44,270 bases of DNA from a candidate division KSB1 bacterium (GCA_034506315.1 JAPDPT010000025.1:1-44270), one strand, 5' to 3'. Numbered from the stretch's first letter, positions 24,948 to 34,232 are shown. Program-made: numbers and translations. The notes: generated from the sequence alone by a model not told the origin.

Positions 24948-25850
24948 ATGGAGCGCTGTTCAAAATTGGTGTGGCTCGCACTCTTGATCCCTGCGCTTGG
25001 AGCCGCCGAGCTTCGGGCGGGCGAGCTCAAGGTCTACATCTCCGCGGACATGGAGGGGGTGGCAGGCGTCGTCACCGAGGACCAGCTTGGTCCATCCGGC
25101 TTCGAGTACGAGCGCTTTCGCGAGCTGATGACGCGCGAGGTGCTGGCCGTCATCTGGGCTGCCCGCGAGTGCGGCGCGACGAGCTTTGTGGTGAGCGATG
25201 CCCACGGCAACGGCGAGAATCTGCTGATAGATCTTTTCCCGCCTGACGTCCGTGTGGTGCGCGGAGGACCGCGACGGCTCTCCATGATGGCGGGCATCGA
25301 CAGCACCTTTGCCGCCGCGATTCTCATCGGCTACCACGCTTCCACCACCAGTCCGCGTGGGACACGGGCCCACACCTTTTCCAGTGCCCGGATCGCTGGG
25401 ATTTCCGTAAACGGACAGCCCATCCCCGAGGCGGCCTTCAGTGCGGCAATCGCCGGGCATTTCGGAGTGCCCGTGGTGATGATGGCGGGCGACGATGCGG
25501 CCCTTGCGGAGGCAAGGCAGTTCTTGGGAGACATTGAGTACGCAGAGACCAAGAAGACGTTGGGCTTTCACGCGGCTCTCACCCTAACTCCCGAAGCAGC
25601 GCGCTCGATCCTTGCCCAGAAGACAAAAGCCGCCCTTCGACGCCTCGCCTCGATCCCCCCATTTCGCTTCCGGGAGCCTCTGCGGATGACCATCACGTTC
25701 AAGCACTACCGGCCCGCGGAAATCCTCTCCCTCCTGCCCTTCTTCCAGAGACTGGATTCCCACACGATCTCCTTCACGGCGGAGAATATCTTGCAGGCCA
25801 GCGACTGTCTCCTGTTCATCACCAGCTACAGCTTCGATCTGCAGCCGTAA
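24948..25850 (+). CDS. M55-family D-aminopeptidase (DppA-like), secreted
   Basis: About 300 residues from an ATG seven bases after AGGAG (an ATG at 24930 is less well supported). Metal-ligand motifs of family M55 are in order: VYISADMEGVAGV (Asp-x-Glu), VSDAHGNGENLL (His), LIGYHAST (His), and NGQPIPEAAFSAAIAG (Glu). Family members are zinc decamers that cleave D-amino-acid dipeptides. Unusually there is a signal peptide (LVWLALLIPALGAAELRAG), so the enzyme should act in the periplasm or outside, perhaps on peptidoglycan peptides. It lies 113 bases after coaX and is followed by a strong stem-loop. Confidence 0.9.
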   Translation: MERCSKLVWLALLIPALGAAELRAGELKVYISADMEGVAGVVTEDQLGPSGFEYERFRELMTREVLAVIWAARECGATSFVVSDAHGNGENLLIDLFPPDVRVVRGGPRRLSMMAGIDSTFAAAILIGYHASTTSPRGTRAHTFSSARIAGISVNGQPIPEAAFSAAIAGHFGVPVVMMAGDDAALAEARQFLGDIEYAETKKTLGFHAALTLTPEAARSILAQKTKAALRRLASIPPFRFREPLRMTITFKHYRPAEILSLLPFFQRLDSHTISFTAENILQASDCLLFITSYSFDLQP

Positions 25851-25889
25851 GCGCCCGTGCCTGCCCGCCTTCAACGGCCGAAATGGAAA

Positions 25890-25916
25890 AGGGGTCACTT
25901 CCTGGAAGTGACCCCT
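25890..25916 (-). terminator. long stem-loop between convergent genes, terminator
   Basis: AGGGGTCACTTCC and GGAAGTGACCCCT (25890-25902 and 25904-25916) form a near-perfect stem of at least 12 pairs with a tiny loop. On the minus strand it is followed by TTTTCCATTT, a proper U-run, so it terminates the glycan locus after the GH130 gene; on the plus strand it may also stop dppA transcription although no U-run follows. Confidence 0.8.
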
Positions 25917-25938
25917 AAGGCCTGTCGGGCTGCAGAAG

Positions 25939-26892
25939 TCAATCGGCCGGAGGACAGTGGAGCACGTAGTCCATGAGCTCGCTGAAGCGGGCCGTGGCCA
26001 GGGCCACGCTTGTGTCCGCGGCGCCGTAGTACATGCGGATCTCGTCCCGCTCGCGATCGACAATAACACCGGTGGGGAAGGTGACCCCCGGCACATCGCC
26101 CAGGCGCTCGTACGACTCCCGCGGACCGAAGATCCACTGGTCCGAGCGCCTGAGCACGCGCGTTGGATCTTCGAGGTCCAGAAGGGCGACTCCCACCCGG
26201 TAGAGGCTTCCGGACGCGGTGGACCGGACGCCGTGGTACAACAGAAGCCAGCCATGCTCCGTTTCGATGGGCTGCGGTCCGAGCCCGACCTTGTTCGCGT
26301 CCCACCAACCTCCCCTACGAGCGGGCAGCAGGATCCGATGCTCCCCCCAGTGCTCCAGATCGTGGGAAAAGGAGATCCAGATGTGGGCGCCATTCCCGAA
26401 CGCATAGGAGGGCATGGGTCTGTGGATCAGAGCCCAGCGCCCACGGAAGCGCCGCGGGAAGAGGCAAGCGTCCTTATCTTCGGGGGGCATGATGGCCCCT
26501 CGCCGCTCGAAGGTTCGGAAGTCTTTGGTGAGCGCCAGGGAAACCAGCGGACCGCCCATCGAGAACGACGTGTAGGTTACCGCGTAGGAGCCCAGCTCTT
26601 CAAGGAACACAATGCGGGGATCCTCGATCCCCCACACCTCCTCCGGGTAATTGTCCGGATCCGGCAGGAGTGTGGGCTGAGGGTCGATCCGCCAGTTGCT
26701 CTTGCCGTCTCTGCTCCGCGCCACCGTCAGGTGAGACATGCCCCGCATGTCCTCCACGCGGACCAGCAGAACGGTCTCCCCGTTGCACTCAATGGCCCCT
26801 GGGTTGAAAACGGCGTTGGCGCGGTACGGCCAGTCCTCCGCTGTCAGAATCGGATTGCCTGTGTAGCGCGTGAATAGCTCCATCCCATCCAT
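25939..26892 (-). CDS. GH130-family glycoside phosphorylase
   Basis: A 317-residue, five-bladed beta-propeller enzyme that phosphorolyses beta-mannosides, releasing mannose-1-phosphate. Family motifs include NPILTAEDWPYRANAVFNPGAI, the RVED segment, WGIEDPRIVFLEELG (its acidic residue corresponds to the catalytic Asp region), and FPTGVIVDRERDEIRMYYGAAD near the end. No signal peptide, so it is cytoplasmic. It is the last gene of the leftward locus, 78 bases after the beta-mannosidase gene. Mannosyl-glucose and manno-oligosaccharide phosphorylases are alternatives that cannot be separated by eye. Confidence 0.92.
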   Translation of the reverse strand: MDGMELFTRYTGNPILTAEDWPYRANAVFNPGAIECNGETVLLVRVEDMRGMSHLTVARSRDGKSNWRIDPQPTLLPDPDNYPEEVWGIEDPRIVFLEELGSYAVTYTSFSMGGPLVSLALTKDFRTFERRGAIMPPEDKDACLFPRRFRGRWALIHRPMPSYAFGNGAHIWISFSHDLEHWGEHRILLPARRGGWWDANKVGLGPQPIETEHGWLLLYHGVRSTASGSLYRVGVALLDLEDPTRVLRRSDQWIFGPRESYERLGDVPGVTFPTGVIVDRERDEIRMYYGAADTSVALATARFSELMDYVLHCPPAD

Positions 26893-26970
26893 GCCTCTGC
26901 CCTTCTCCTCTCGTTTGTGACCCTGATCCCATCGGGTTATCGGACGACTTCCTGAAGACTGGAGCCTTTG

Positions 26971-29418
26971 TTAGCCCACGCTCATGACCCGCAGCTGCGA
27001 GGCATCCGGAGCCGCCCCCGTCAGACTCCAGAATCGCAGTAGCCTTGCTTCACCCGGCTCGAGATCGAAGAAATTGTCCTCAAACTCGACATCCTCAAGC
27101 CACAGCCAGACGCCCTTGGCGAGCTTCTTTGCAGAAATCAACAAGGAACCACCACTATCGTTCACTTCCAACTTCTCGACCCGCAGACCTGGTTCCAGCC
27201 AATTTGCGTGCTTTGGCTCCACGAACAATTGGATGGCCCGCGCCACCTCACGGCCGGAGCTGTCGATCAACCGCGCGGAAAGGTAGGTTCGTTCCGCTTC
27301 AGCGCTCCACGCGTCGGGCACCGGGATTCTCGCCACGGCGACGGCGGTCCCTCCTTCGAGGCGGACGGGCGAGCTTCCCTGAGCGTAAACCCTCCCCTCG
27401 AAGTCCCGAATCTCCCAGCTGAGTGTCCCCTCCAGAGGCGTGAGCAGGTCGTTGCACAACCAAAGGCGAGTGCCCGACTCGCACCGTTCCGCGCTCAGGA
27501 GCACTGGCGCGAAGGCCCGCCGCACGTAGAAGTAGGCGGCCTTGGGTCGCACGTCGGAGTCGATTAGAGACCAGCTCACCACGGGCCAGCAATCGTTGAG
27601 TTGCCAGATCACAGCCCCGCCCGTACGGGGCCAACGGCGACGCCAGTGTTCGATGCACTGCTTCAGGGCCTCGCCCTGATTGAGCTGCGTGAGGTAGACG
27701 AACTCGTGGTAGTCGGTCCTCACCCGGAAGTGCGCGGCCAGGAAGCGGAAAAGCCTTTCGGGACCCTCCTGCTGCTTGTTGTGGAATTCCAGCAGGCGGC
27801 TCTGAGGATGCCGACTCTCCGGGGGCAATACGCGGTTGAGGGTGGCCGGGTGAGCCGGGGCCTGAAACCCAAACTCCGTGACGAACAGGCTTTGGTCCTT
27901 TTGCACCTCCCGATAATCTCGCCAGCCGCTCCAAATCTGCCACTGGTGCCGGTTGCCGCGCGCCTCTCCGTTGGGGTCTAGCGGATCGCCCCAAGGGGTC
28001 GTGGGCCAGTACGGGCGTGTCGGATCGAGGCAAGCGCAGACGCGCGGCAGCAGCTCGTGAAAGATTCGGTAGCCAGGCATTTCTTCCGGCGGGCGACCGG
28101 TTCGATCGCGCCAGATCCATTCACACTCGTTATTGCCGCACCAGAGGGCCAGAGAAGGGTGTCGGCGAAGCCTGCGTACGTTCGCCTCCGCTTCGCGCTC
28201 AACCAGGCGCAAGAAGTCCTCCGTCTCCGGATACACCCCGCAAGCGAACATGAAGTCCTGCCAGACAAGAAGCCCCAGCTCGTCGCACAGGTCGTAGAAT
28301 ACATCGTCCTCGTAAACGCCCCCTCCCCACACGCGCACCATGTTCACGTGGGCGGCAGCCGCGAGCTCCAGAAGGGCTCTGTACCTTCGGGCATCCACCC
28401 GCGGGAGAAAGCTATCGGCAGGGATCCAGTTGACCCCTTTCACAAAGATCTCTCTCCCGTTGACGCGAAAGCGGAAACAGGGACCTTGCTGGTCCTCGGT
28501 GAGGAGCTCGACGGTCCTAAAGCCGACGCGTCGGCGCAGCTGATCGAGGGTTATGCCGTTCCTTTCCAGGCGTACCACGAAGTCGTAAAGGGATTGCCCT
28601 CCGTGCCCGTTCGGCCACCACAGATCGACCCCCCGCAGGAACCAGCGCCTCCGAAGGGAAGACCCCTCCAGGCGGACAGTCTCCGCCAACACCTCCTCCC
28701 CTTCTCTGCTCAGGCTCAGGTAGGCCGTGCACCCCTCGGCCTCCTCCGCGGAGATCTCCACCTCACACTCCACCCTGTCCCCTTGAATCGCGAGGGTCTG
28801 AACCCAAGCGTCTGCGAGGCAAGGGCCGTTCCTGTGAACCAGGTAGATGGGGCGCCAGATGCCGCAGGTAGGCAGGGCCGGTCCCCAATCCCAGCCGAAG
28901 GAATACTGAGCCTTCCGGAGGTAAAAGCGCAACTCATCGTAGTCAGACCTGTCCGGCACCAGCGGGCCCAGGCGCTCGCGTCGGAAGGCAGCGCTGGCCA
29001 GGGGTGACTCGAGTTCGACCTCCAGACAGTTGGTTCCTTCCAGCAGGAGGTCCGTCACGTCCAGTCGATAGGGTAAGAACTGGTTCTCCGTCTGCGCCAC
29101 GAGGGAGCCGTTGAGCCTCACGCGCGCAACGGTGTCCAGTCCCTCACAGACCAGCAGGGTGCGGCCGGACAGAAATCGCTTCCAATTGAAGTACCGTCGG
29201 TAGAGCCAGCTCGCCTGGTGGACGGCGTCGAGGTGCCGCTCATTGTCGGCCACAAAAGGGTCCGGGATCAGCCCCGCGGCCATGAGGTCCGTATGCACTG
29301 TACCCGGGACCTTAGCAGGGATCCAAACCCTCCATTCGTCGGCGACAGCCTCCGACAGACATCGGAATTCCCATTCCCCACCCAGATCGACCCGCAGCAC
29401 GTCGTCCTCCCTTACCAT
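26971..29418 (-). CDS. GH2-family beta-mannosidase
   Basis: An 815-residue exo-enzyme that removes beta-linked mannose. It has the GH2 layout: sugar-binding jelly roll (1-200, VPGTVHTDLMAAGLIPDPF), Ig-like domain (200-310), TIM barrel (310-650) and C-terminal sandwich. WCGNNECEW places the acid/base at Glu431 and VTEFGFQA the nucleophile at Glu515; FVKGVNWIPADSF and VRVWGGGVYEDD are typical of beta-mannosidases rather than beta-galactosidases. No signal peptide is visible, so it is probably cytoplasmic. ATG 29418 is used; a GTG at 29400, six bases after GGGAGG, is an equally good start. It lies 79 bases after the T9SS protein gene. Confidence 0.92.
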   Translation of the reverse strand: MVREDDVLRVDLGGEWEFRCLSEAVADEWRVWIPAKVPGTVHTDLMAAGLIPDPFVADNERHLDAVHQASWLYRRYFNWKRFLSGRTLLVCEGLDTVARVRLNGSLVAQTENQFLPYRLDVTDLLLEGTNCLEVELESPLASAAFRRERLGPLVPDRSDYDELRFYLRKAQYSFGWDWGPALPTCGIWRPIYLVHRNGPCLADAWVQTLAIQGDRVECEVEISAEEAEGCTAYLSLSREGEEVLAETVRLEGSSLRRRWFLRGVDLWWPNGHGGQSLYDFVVRLERNGITLDQLRRRVGFRTVELLTEDQQGPCFRFRVNGREIFVKGVNWIPADSFLPRVDARRYRALLELAAAAHVNMVRVWGGGVYEDDVFYDLCDELGLLVWQDFMFACGVYPETEDFLRLVEREAEANVRRLRRHPSLALWCGNNECEWIWRDRTGRPPEEMPGYRIFHELLPRVCACLDPTRPYWPTTPWGDPLDPNGEARGNRHQWQIWSGWRDYREVQKDQSLFVTEFGFQAPAHPATLNRVLPPESRHPQSRLLEFHNKQQEGPERLFRFLAAHFRVRTDYHEFVYLTQLNQGEALKQCIEHWRRRWPRTGGAVIWQLNDCWPVVSWSLIDSDVRPKAAYFYVRRAFAPVLLSAERCESGTRLWLCNDLLTPLEGTLSWEIRDFEGRVYAQGSSPVRLEGGTAVAVARIPVPDAWSAEAERTYLSARLIDSSGREVARAIQLFVEPKHANWLEPGLRVEKLEVNDSGGSLLISAKKLAKGVWLWLEDVEFEDNFFDLEPGEARLLRFWSLTGAAPDASQLRVMSVG

Positions 29419-29497
29419 CCCGCGCTCGCTCCGGCGAAGTGAACCTCTTTGCGCCGTGGGGCGCTCGGAGATTCACGCCCCGAACCAGACCGCCGCT

Positions 29498-31915
29498 TCA
29501 CCGAAGCACCAGCACTTTTCGATACGTGCGAACCCCTCCGGCCTCTCCCACGATCACGTACACGCCGCTCGGCAACCCAGGTGCGTTCGTCAAACTCGAG
29601 AGGCGAACAGGCTTGTTTGTGGGCACGCGAATGGCCGACCGAACTTCTCTTCCTCTCGCATCGAGGATCCGGATTTCCCCCCAGTCGCAGGTTGGGCTGT
29701 GCAGGCGCACCTGGGCGGCGGAGCTGGCAGGATTCGGCCATACCTCGAGTCCCAGCTCCACCGGTACAGTCCGGGGAGCGAGGCCCTGCACGCCGGATTG
29801 TGCCTGAGCCGCCGCGAAGGCCAGAGCCATCCCCGCTCCGTAGATCTCCTGCCCGACCTGGCCCGATTTCTCCCACCCTTGGCGAAGATCCTCAACCGGT
29901 ATCATTAACTCGGGATGGTTGATCGAGTTGTACACCGAGGGCCGATCCCACACCGCCTCCCGGGGCAAATGGGGGGGCAAGCAGTAGTAGCACACCCGTG
30001 GCGTCTCCTCCAGGAACAGGGACACAAGCGAGAGGACTTCGGGCCGGAACTCCGCACCCCGGGGAAGCGAGTCCAGAAACTCTCTCAAGTACCACCACGA
30101 CTCGTATTGCTCCTTGGGGGTGATCACACCAGCGTAGATCATCGGGCTCAGGCCACCGAACGTCTGGTACGCGTGGCCATACCCGTAATCACATTCCCAC
30201 CACCAGACGATTCGGAAGAGGGCGGCGAGGGGGAGGTAAACCAGCTCGAGGTAGTGGGTGTCGCCCGTCAGGGCAGCCATGCGCGCGCAGGCCGCTGCGG
30301 TCATAGCCGAAAAGTGGGCCTCGTAGACAAAGTCGAAACCCTTATCCAGGGGCAAGGCATCGAGGGCGTTGCACGCCTCGCCCAGGTATAGGCTATCGCC
30401 GAAAATGCGGAAGGCGTCCAGCATCAGATACGCGTAGCCACCCGTGGCATCCGGCTCCAGAGCACCCGAGACCTGGTAATCGGCGTAGCGGAACCCTTCG
30501 TAGAAGCGGTAGCCATTTCTCCTCGCCAGCTGGACGATGGTCGGAAGCGATTCCTGAAGCAGGGTCTTCGCCACCCCTGAGGCAGGGCCCCCTCCTCGAG
30601 CCAGCTCCGCCAGATCAATGAGCAGTTGAAGCTGGTACCAGCCGTTCGACCCTGTCACTCCGTACGGCGGGGTGTCATTGACAAAGACCCGGTAGGTGGG
30701 TTGGAGGAACGTCACCAGGCCAGGGATCAGGTAGAGGTCGTCGAAAGTCCAGAGCTCCCAGTTGCCGCGGGCGCGCTCCAGAGCAGCGAGGGGACAGAGC
30801 ACATCCAGCTGAGCGATGGCTTCCGCGCTGGAATAGCGGGGTACATCGACGTACGCGCGGAGATATCGCCACCCCCCCAGGTCCACCCAGCACACGGGAT
30901 TCTGCAGGTCTTCGAGCGTCCGGAGCGCAATCGGAAGCCAGTCTATCTGAAGCGAGGACCAGGGCCTCTCGATCGTGCTCAAGATCGAGGATAATCCCCG
31001 CAGGAAACGGAGGCCAAGCTCCGAGGGGCTACCGGGCAGACCAGGCTCCAGCACCAGGTAGCTGTCTTCCAGAACCGTCCATTGTCCGCGCGGCAAGAAG
31101 ATCTGCGCGTTCACGGGGCGGACAAAGCCCAGCTGGCTGGAGCTCAAATAGACGGCGTCATTGGGAGCGCCGTGCACAAGCTCGAAGTACGGGTTCAGGG
31201 AGGTGAAGTTGACAAACAACAGGACGCTGCTGTTGAGTATCCGTTTCTCTCCGAAATAGGCAATCCCGGCTGCCCAGGGCGCCTGCCGAGCGTAGACCTC
31301 AAGCGTGCCCGATACCTGGGAGCCGCTAGCCAGGTCACAGAAGAACATGGGCCGGCGCTGCTTCCACGGGCTGAAGTCAGTGGCTGGACGAACCCGCACC
31401 ACCCAATGCAGCAAGCCCACGGTCCGCTTGTCGATCTCCACTTCGGAAACCATCTCCCCCCAGGAGCGCGAAGAGCGGATCACAACCCGCACCTCGCCCT
31501 CGCTCTCCTGTGCCTGAACCTGGGGGGAGGCGTCTGGCTGGAGTGGCTCGAGCGTGCTGCCCCCACACAGGACGTTGGCCAGCCCGAGCGACGCTCCCTC
31601 GCCCCTCGCGATCAGCAGAGCGCCGAACGTGGACGAACTGTCGTACCAAACGCGGAACTCGCCCATTTGTACCTGAAACGAGCGGGAGTCCCACGAAACC
31701 AGGGACACCTGAGCAGCCACGCCCTGCGCACCCAGCATTACCGCGCCCCAACCCAGGACCGAGGCCCACGCCGCCGCCAACCAGGGCCTTACCCATTTCG
31801 CCCTCACGCGGAGCGATTTGCCCCGGTCAGTCTCCTCACACGTGTTCAATCGCTCAGTCGCCACGTCCATCGGCCGCAAGTGCGCGATCCTCAGCGTCCC
31901 GCTTTGTCTTCTCAT
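29498..31915 (-). CDS. large secreted protein with T9SS C-terminal domain, probable helical-barrel glycan-active protein
   Basis: Up to 805 residues. The ATG at 31915 overlaps the preceding stop (ATGA), but the hydrophobic signal (WLAAAWASVLGWGAVMLGAQGVAAQ) sits at about 45-69, so a GTG at 31807 is also possible. The first 300 mature residues are beta-rich (SFQVQMGEFRVWYDSSSTFG) and the next 350 look like an alpha/alpha toroid (YQLQLLIDLAELARGGG; ACARMAALTGDTHYLELVYLPLAALF). The last 80 residues (LGLEVWPNPASSAAQVRL ... GVYVIVGEAGG) are a T9SS sorting domain, implying export to the cell surface. I do not recognise an enzyme family; the neighbours suggest a glycan-cleaving or -binding role. Confidence 0.8.
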   Translation of the reverse strand: MRRQSGTLRIAHLRPMDVATERLNTCEETDRGKSLRVRAKWVRPWLAAAWASVLGWGAVMLGAQGVAAQVSLVSWDSRSFQVQMGEFRVWYDSSSTFGALLIARGEGASLGLANVLCGGSTLEPLQPDASPQVQAQESEGEVRVVIRSSRSWGEMVSEVEIDKRTVGLLHWVVRVRPATDFSPWKQRRPMFFCDLASGSQVSGTLEVYARQAPWAAGIAYFGEKRILNSSVLLFVNFTSLNPYFELVHGAPNDAVYLSSSQLGFVRPVNAQIFLPRGQWTVLEDSYLVLEPGLPGSPSELGLRFLRGLSSILSTIERPWSSLQIDWLPIALRTLEDLQNPVCWVDLGGWRYLRAYVDVPRYSSAEAIAQLDVLCPLAALERARGNWELWTFDDLYLIPGLVTFLQPTYRVFVNDTPPYGVTGSNGWYQLQLLIDLAELARGGGPASGVAKTLLQESLPTIVQLARRNGYRFYEGFRYADYQVSGALEPDATGGYAYLMLDAFRIFGDSLYLGEACNALDALPLDKGFDFVYEAHFSAMTAAACARMAALTGDTHYLELVYLPLAALFRIVWWWECDYGYGHAYQTFGGLSPMIYAGVITPKEQYESWWYLREFLDSLPRGAEFRPEVLSLVSLFLEETPRVCYYCLPPHLPREAVWDRPSVYNSINHPELMIPVEDLRQGWEKSGQVGQEIYGAGMALAFAAAQAQSGVQGLAPRTVPVELGLEVWPNPASSAAQVRLHSPTCDWGEIRILDARGREVRSAIRVPTNKPVRLSSLTNAPGLPSGVYVIVGEAGGVRTYRKVLVLR

Positions 31916-33396
31916 GGCAGAAGAAAGACACCTGTTGAGTCATAAGCGAGAACATACCTCGCCCCTGCGGGCGTTCGGGCCCTCCGCAGCCTGCGTCCGC
32001 CAGAGTCCCAGGAGCTGTCCCACCTGGCGGTTAAGGCTCGCATCGCCACGGGATCGGAGGAAACGGCCTGCAGAGTGAGCAAGGCCTCGACCGTGGACTC
32101 AGCGCCCGCATTCCGATTCACCTCCCCGGGCCCAGTAATCCCGTCGAAGGTGCGGCCGGTATGGGCATCGTAGGTCGGGATCCCGGCGTCGTTGTTTCCG
32201 ATAAACCAGCTGGCCCAGAGCCCGGCCGCCACCGACCAGAAGGTGTCACCCGTCGCTTCGGCAAGCGCCAGCAGTCCCCAGACGGCCGGGCGGATGTCGT
32301 ACGCAATCTGGGGATACGTGCGGGACTCGCCTCTACGTACATCTACCTCATGGAGGAGGCCGTGCACCAGGAGCCTTCCGCGCCAGTGTCTGGCCTCTTG
32401 CAGCGCTGCCTCCAGGTAGCTCGGGTCACCGAACGCCCTCCAGGCACGTACCAGCGCGAACAGCTGAAGGGAACCCCAGGCGTGCCACAGGTCCCGGTAG
32501 CAGAGAAGAGCCCCATGAAGGCTATCCGCCGGATCCGTAACCTGCATGGCCAGAATGCCTTCCAGAAGCCGCCTGGTTGTCGAGTCCGACCAACGAAAAC
32601 GCGGATCCTCGCGCATCTGAAGAAGGGCCAAGACCAAGGTGGCAGTGGCGTCGGCACCCGAGCCGTTGACCAGCCACTTGGGGTAAGGACGGGCCGACTC
32701 CTCCCACTGGCCGTATCGAGCCATTAGCGTGTCCAGCGGGCTGTGGAGACGTTCCAGCGCTTCACTCAATGAGTCGCCGAAAGCGGGGTCCAGACTCCGA
32801 AAGTGCCTCCAGCCGCTTGCCAGCGCCCAGGCTGCCCGCGCAGTCCACCAGCCCAGCGAGGGACGGCTTGAGGTGCCGTGCAGATTCGGCCGCAGATCGG
32901 CATCGACAAAGTTGGCAAAGGTTCCGTTCTCCTGCTGCATCGCCAGCAGGAACCGCAAGAGCCGGCGGGCATGGTCCAGGGCTTCCCGATCGCCGGAGCG
33001 GCTCCACTCCTGGAGCCAGACGACGCTCGCCCGGGCCGCATCGTCCACGCAGGCGATCCCCTCGCCCGGTGCATCGGTCCAACGATAGCCGGGATATTCG
33101 CAGTAGATGTGCACGATTTCCGCAAGCCGGTGGGCAAGGACCACCCGTTCGCTCAGGCGGACGAGGTGATCGTAGTTGAGCGCCCAGGGGGCCGGAGGCG
33201 TGGTTCTGCACCCACCCGTCGCGGCCAAGACAAGCGCGCCGAGTGCAACCAGGGCCCAAAGGCCTCTTCCCCGATCCACCGTGCAGGCCCCGAACTCTCC
33301 GGTTCGTCCTCCGAGGAAATCGGACATTCCCCGCAGCTCGGGGTCCGGAATCCCGCCCATTGCAACCGCCCTTTCTCCAGCCGGTCTGGTGCTCAT
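31912..33396 (-). CDS. lipoprotein with alpha/alpha-toroid domain, unknown activity
   Basis: About 494 residues; the ATG at 33396 overlaps the permease stop as ATGA, while the frame stays open further upstream without meaning. A late hydrophobic signal (WALVALGALVLAATGGC, about residues 45-62) ends in a lipobox-like Gly-Gly-Cys, so the protein should be lipidated. The body has repeated helical pairs (RLLRFLLAMQQENGTFANFV; LLALAEATGDTFWSVAAGLW) as in alpha/alpha barrels. The segment GEGIACVDDAARASVVWL resembles the YCTDDNARALI motif that I recall from helical domains attached to glycosyltransferases near GH130 genes. No function is assigned; a mannan-related enzyme or binder is the best guess. 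Confidence 0.75.
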   Translation of the reverse strand: MSTRPAGERAVAMGGIPDPELRGMSDFLGGRTGEFGACTVDRGRGLWALVALGALVLAATGGCRTTPPAPWALNYDHLVRLSERVVLAHRLAEIVHIYCEYPGYRWTDAPGEGIACVDDAARASVVWLQEWSRSGDREALDHARRLLRFLLAMQQENGTFANFVDADLRPNLHGTSSRPSLGWWTARAAWALASGWRHFRSLDPAFGDSLSEALERLHSPLDTLMARYGQWEESARPYPKWLVNGSGADATATLVLALLQMREDPRFRWSDSTTRRLLEGILAMQVTDPADSLHGALLCYRDLWHAWGSLQLFALVRAWRAFGDPSYLEAALQEARHWRGRLLVHGLLHEVDVRRGESRTYPQIAYDIRPAVWGLLALAEATGDTFWSVAAGLWASWFIGNNDAGIPTYDAHTGRTFDGITGPGEVNRNAGAESTVEALLTLQAVSSDPVAMRALTARWDSSWDSGGRRLRRARTPAGARYVLAYDSTGVFLLP

Positions 33397-34232
33397 CCCT
33401 TCAGCCCTGTGGTGGCCATACTCGCGATGAAGTAGCGCTGGAGGAAGCTGTACGCCAGCACGATGGGAAGAGCCAAGAGCGTAGCGGCGGCAAGCTTCAT
33501 TCCCAGCTGACCTTCGGCCTGTCCCCCCACGGCGAAAAGAGTGACCAGCTGCGGAAGGGTCATCCGAGAGAACTTCTTGATGACGATAAGCGGCCACAGA
33601 ACCTCATTCCAGGTCGACATGAACGTGAGAACGGCCACCGTTGCGATCGCCGGGCGCGACAAAGGCCACACAATGCTTGTCAGAATCCGAAACTCGCCGC
33701 AGCCGTCGACGCGAGCCGCGTCGATCAGGTCCGTGGGGACGGAGAGGAAGAATTGCCGGAAAACCAGCACGGCAAACCCACTCACGGCAAAGGGCACGAT
33801 GAGGGCAAGGTAGGTGTCCGTCCAGCGAAGCTTGACCATCAGGATGTAGCTGGGAATCAGGGTCACGTGCATCGGCACCATCATCGTGAAGAGGATGACG
33901 GCGATCAGGACCGAGCTGCCTCGAAACCGGAGTTTGGCCAGAGCGTAGCCGCCCATCGAGCTAAAGACCAGCACGCTGCCGGTCACGAGCGTCGACACGA
34001 GCACAGAGTTTACAAAGGCTCTCAGCACCGGGATCTTTCGGATCACCTGAGCATAGTTGTGCAGGCCGAGGTTTGGGGACCAGAGGGCCAAGTTAGTGAT
34101 CTCCATTTCGGGCTTGAGAGAGGAGACGGCCATCCACACGAACGGATAGGCGAAGACCACGGCGCCAAGTGTGAGGACCAGATAGATACCCGCCCGAGGG
34201 GCCAGCGCAAGGTATTTTCGCGTACCCCGCAT
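33393..34232 (-). CDS. sugar ABC transporter permease (MalG-type)
   Basis: A 279-residue inner-membrane permease of the CUT1 carbohydrate family. Six hydrophobic segments are visible, beginning GIYLVLTLGAVVFAYPFVWM, and the cytoplasmic EAA loop is DLIDAARVDGCGEFRILTSIVWPLS (given in two parts: DLIDAARVDGCGEF, RILTSIVWPLS), which contacts the ATPase. The ending LQRYFIASMATTGLKG is typical of MalG-type proteins (GLTAGAVKG-like). It shares one base with the stop of the partner permease and four with the lipoprotein gene, so translation is coupled along the locus. Confidence 0.94.
   Translation of the reverse strand: MRGTRKYLALAPRAGIYLVLTLGAVVFAYPFVWMAVSSLKPEMEITNLALWSPNLGLHNYAQVIRKIPVLRAFVNSVLVSTLVTGSVLVFSSMGGYALAKLRFRGSSVLIAVILFTMMVPMHVTLIPSYILMVKLRWTDTYLALIVPFAVSGFAVLVFRQFFLSVPTDLIDAARVDGCGEFRILTSIVWPLSRPAIATVAVLTFMSTWNEVLWPLIVIKKFSRMTLPQLVTLFAVGGQAEGQLGMKLAAATLLALPIVLAYSFLQRYFIASMATTGLKG

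Noticed and set aside
25890..25916. The long stem-loop as a mobile-element end or attachment site
   Set aside because: It sits between two convergent stop codons, has a U-run on one side, and no transposase or second copy is present.
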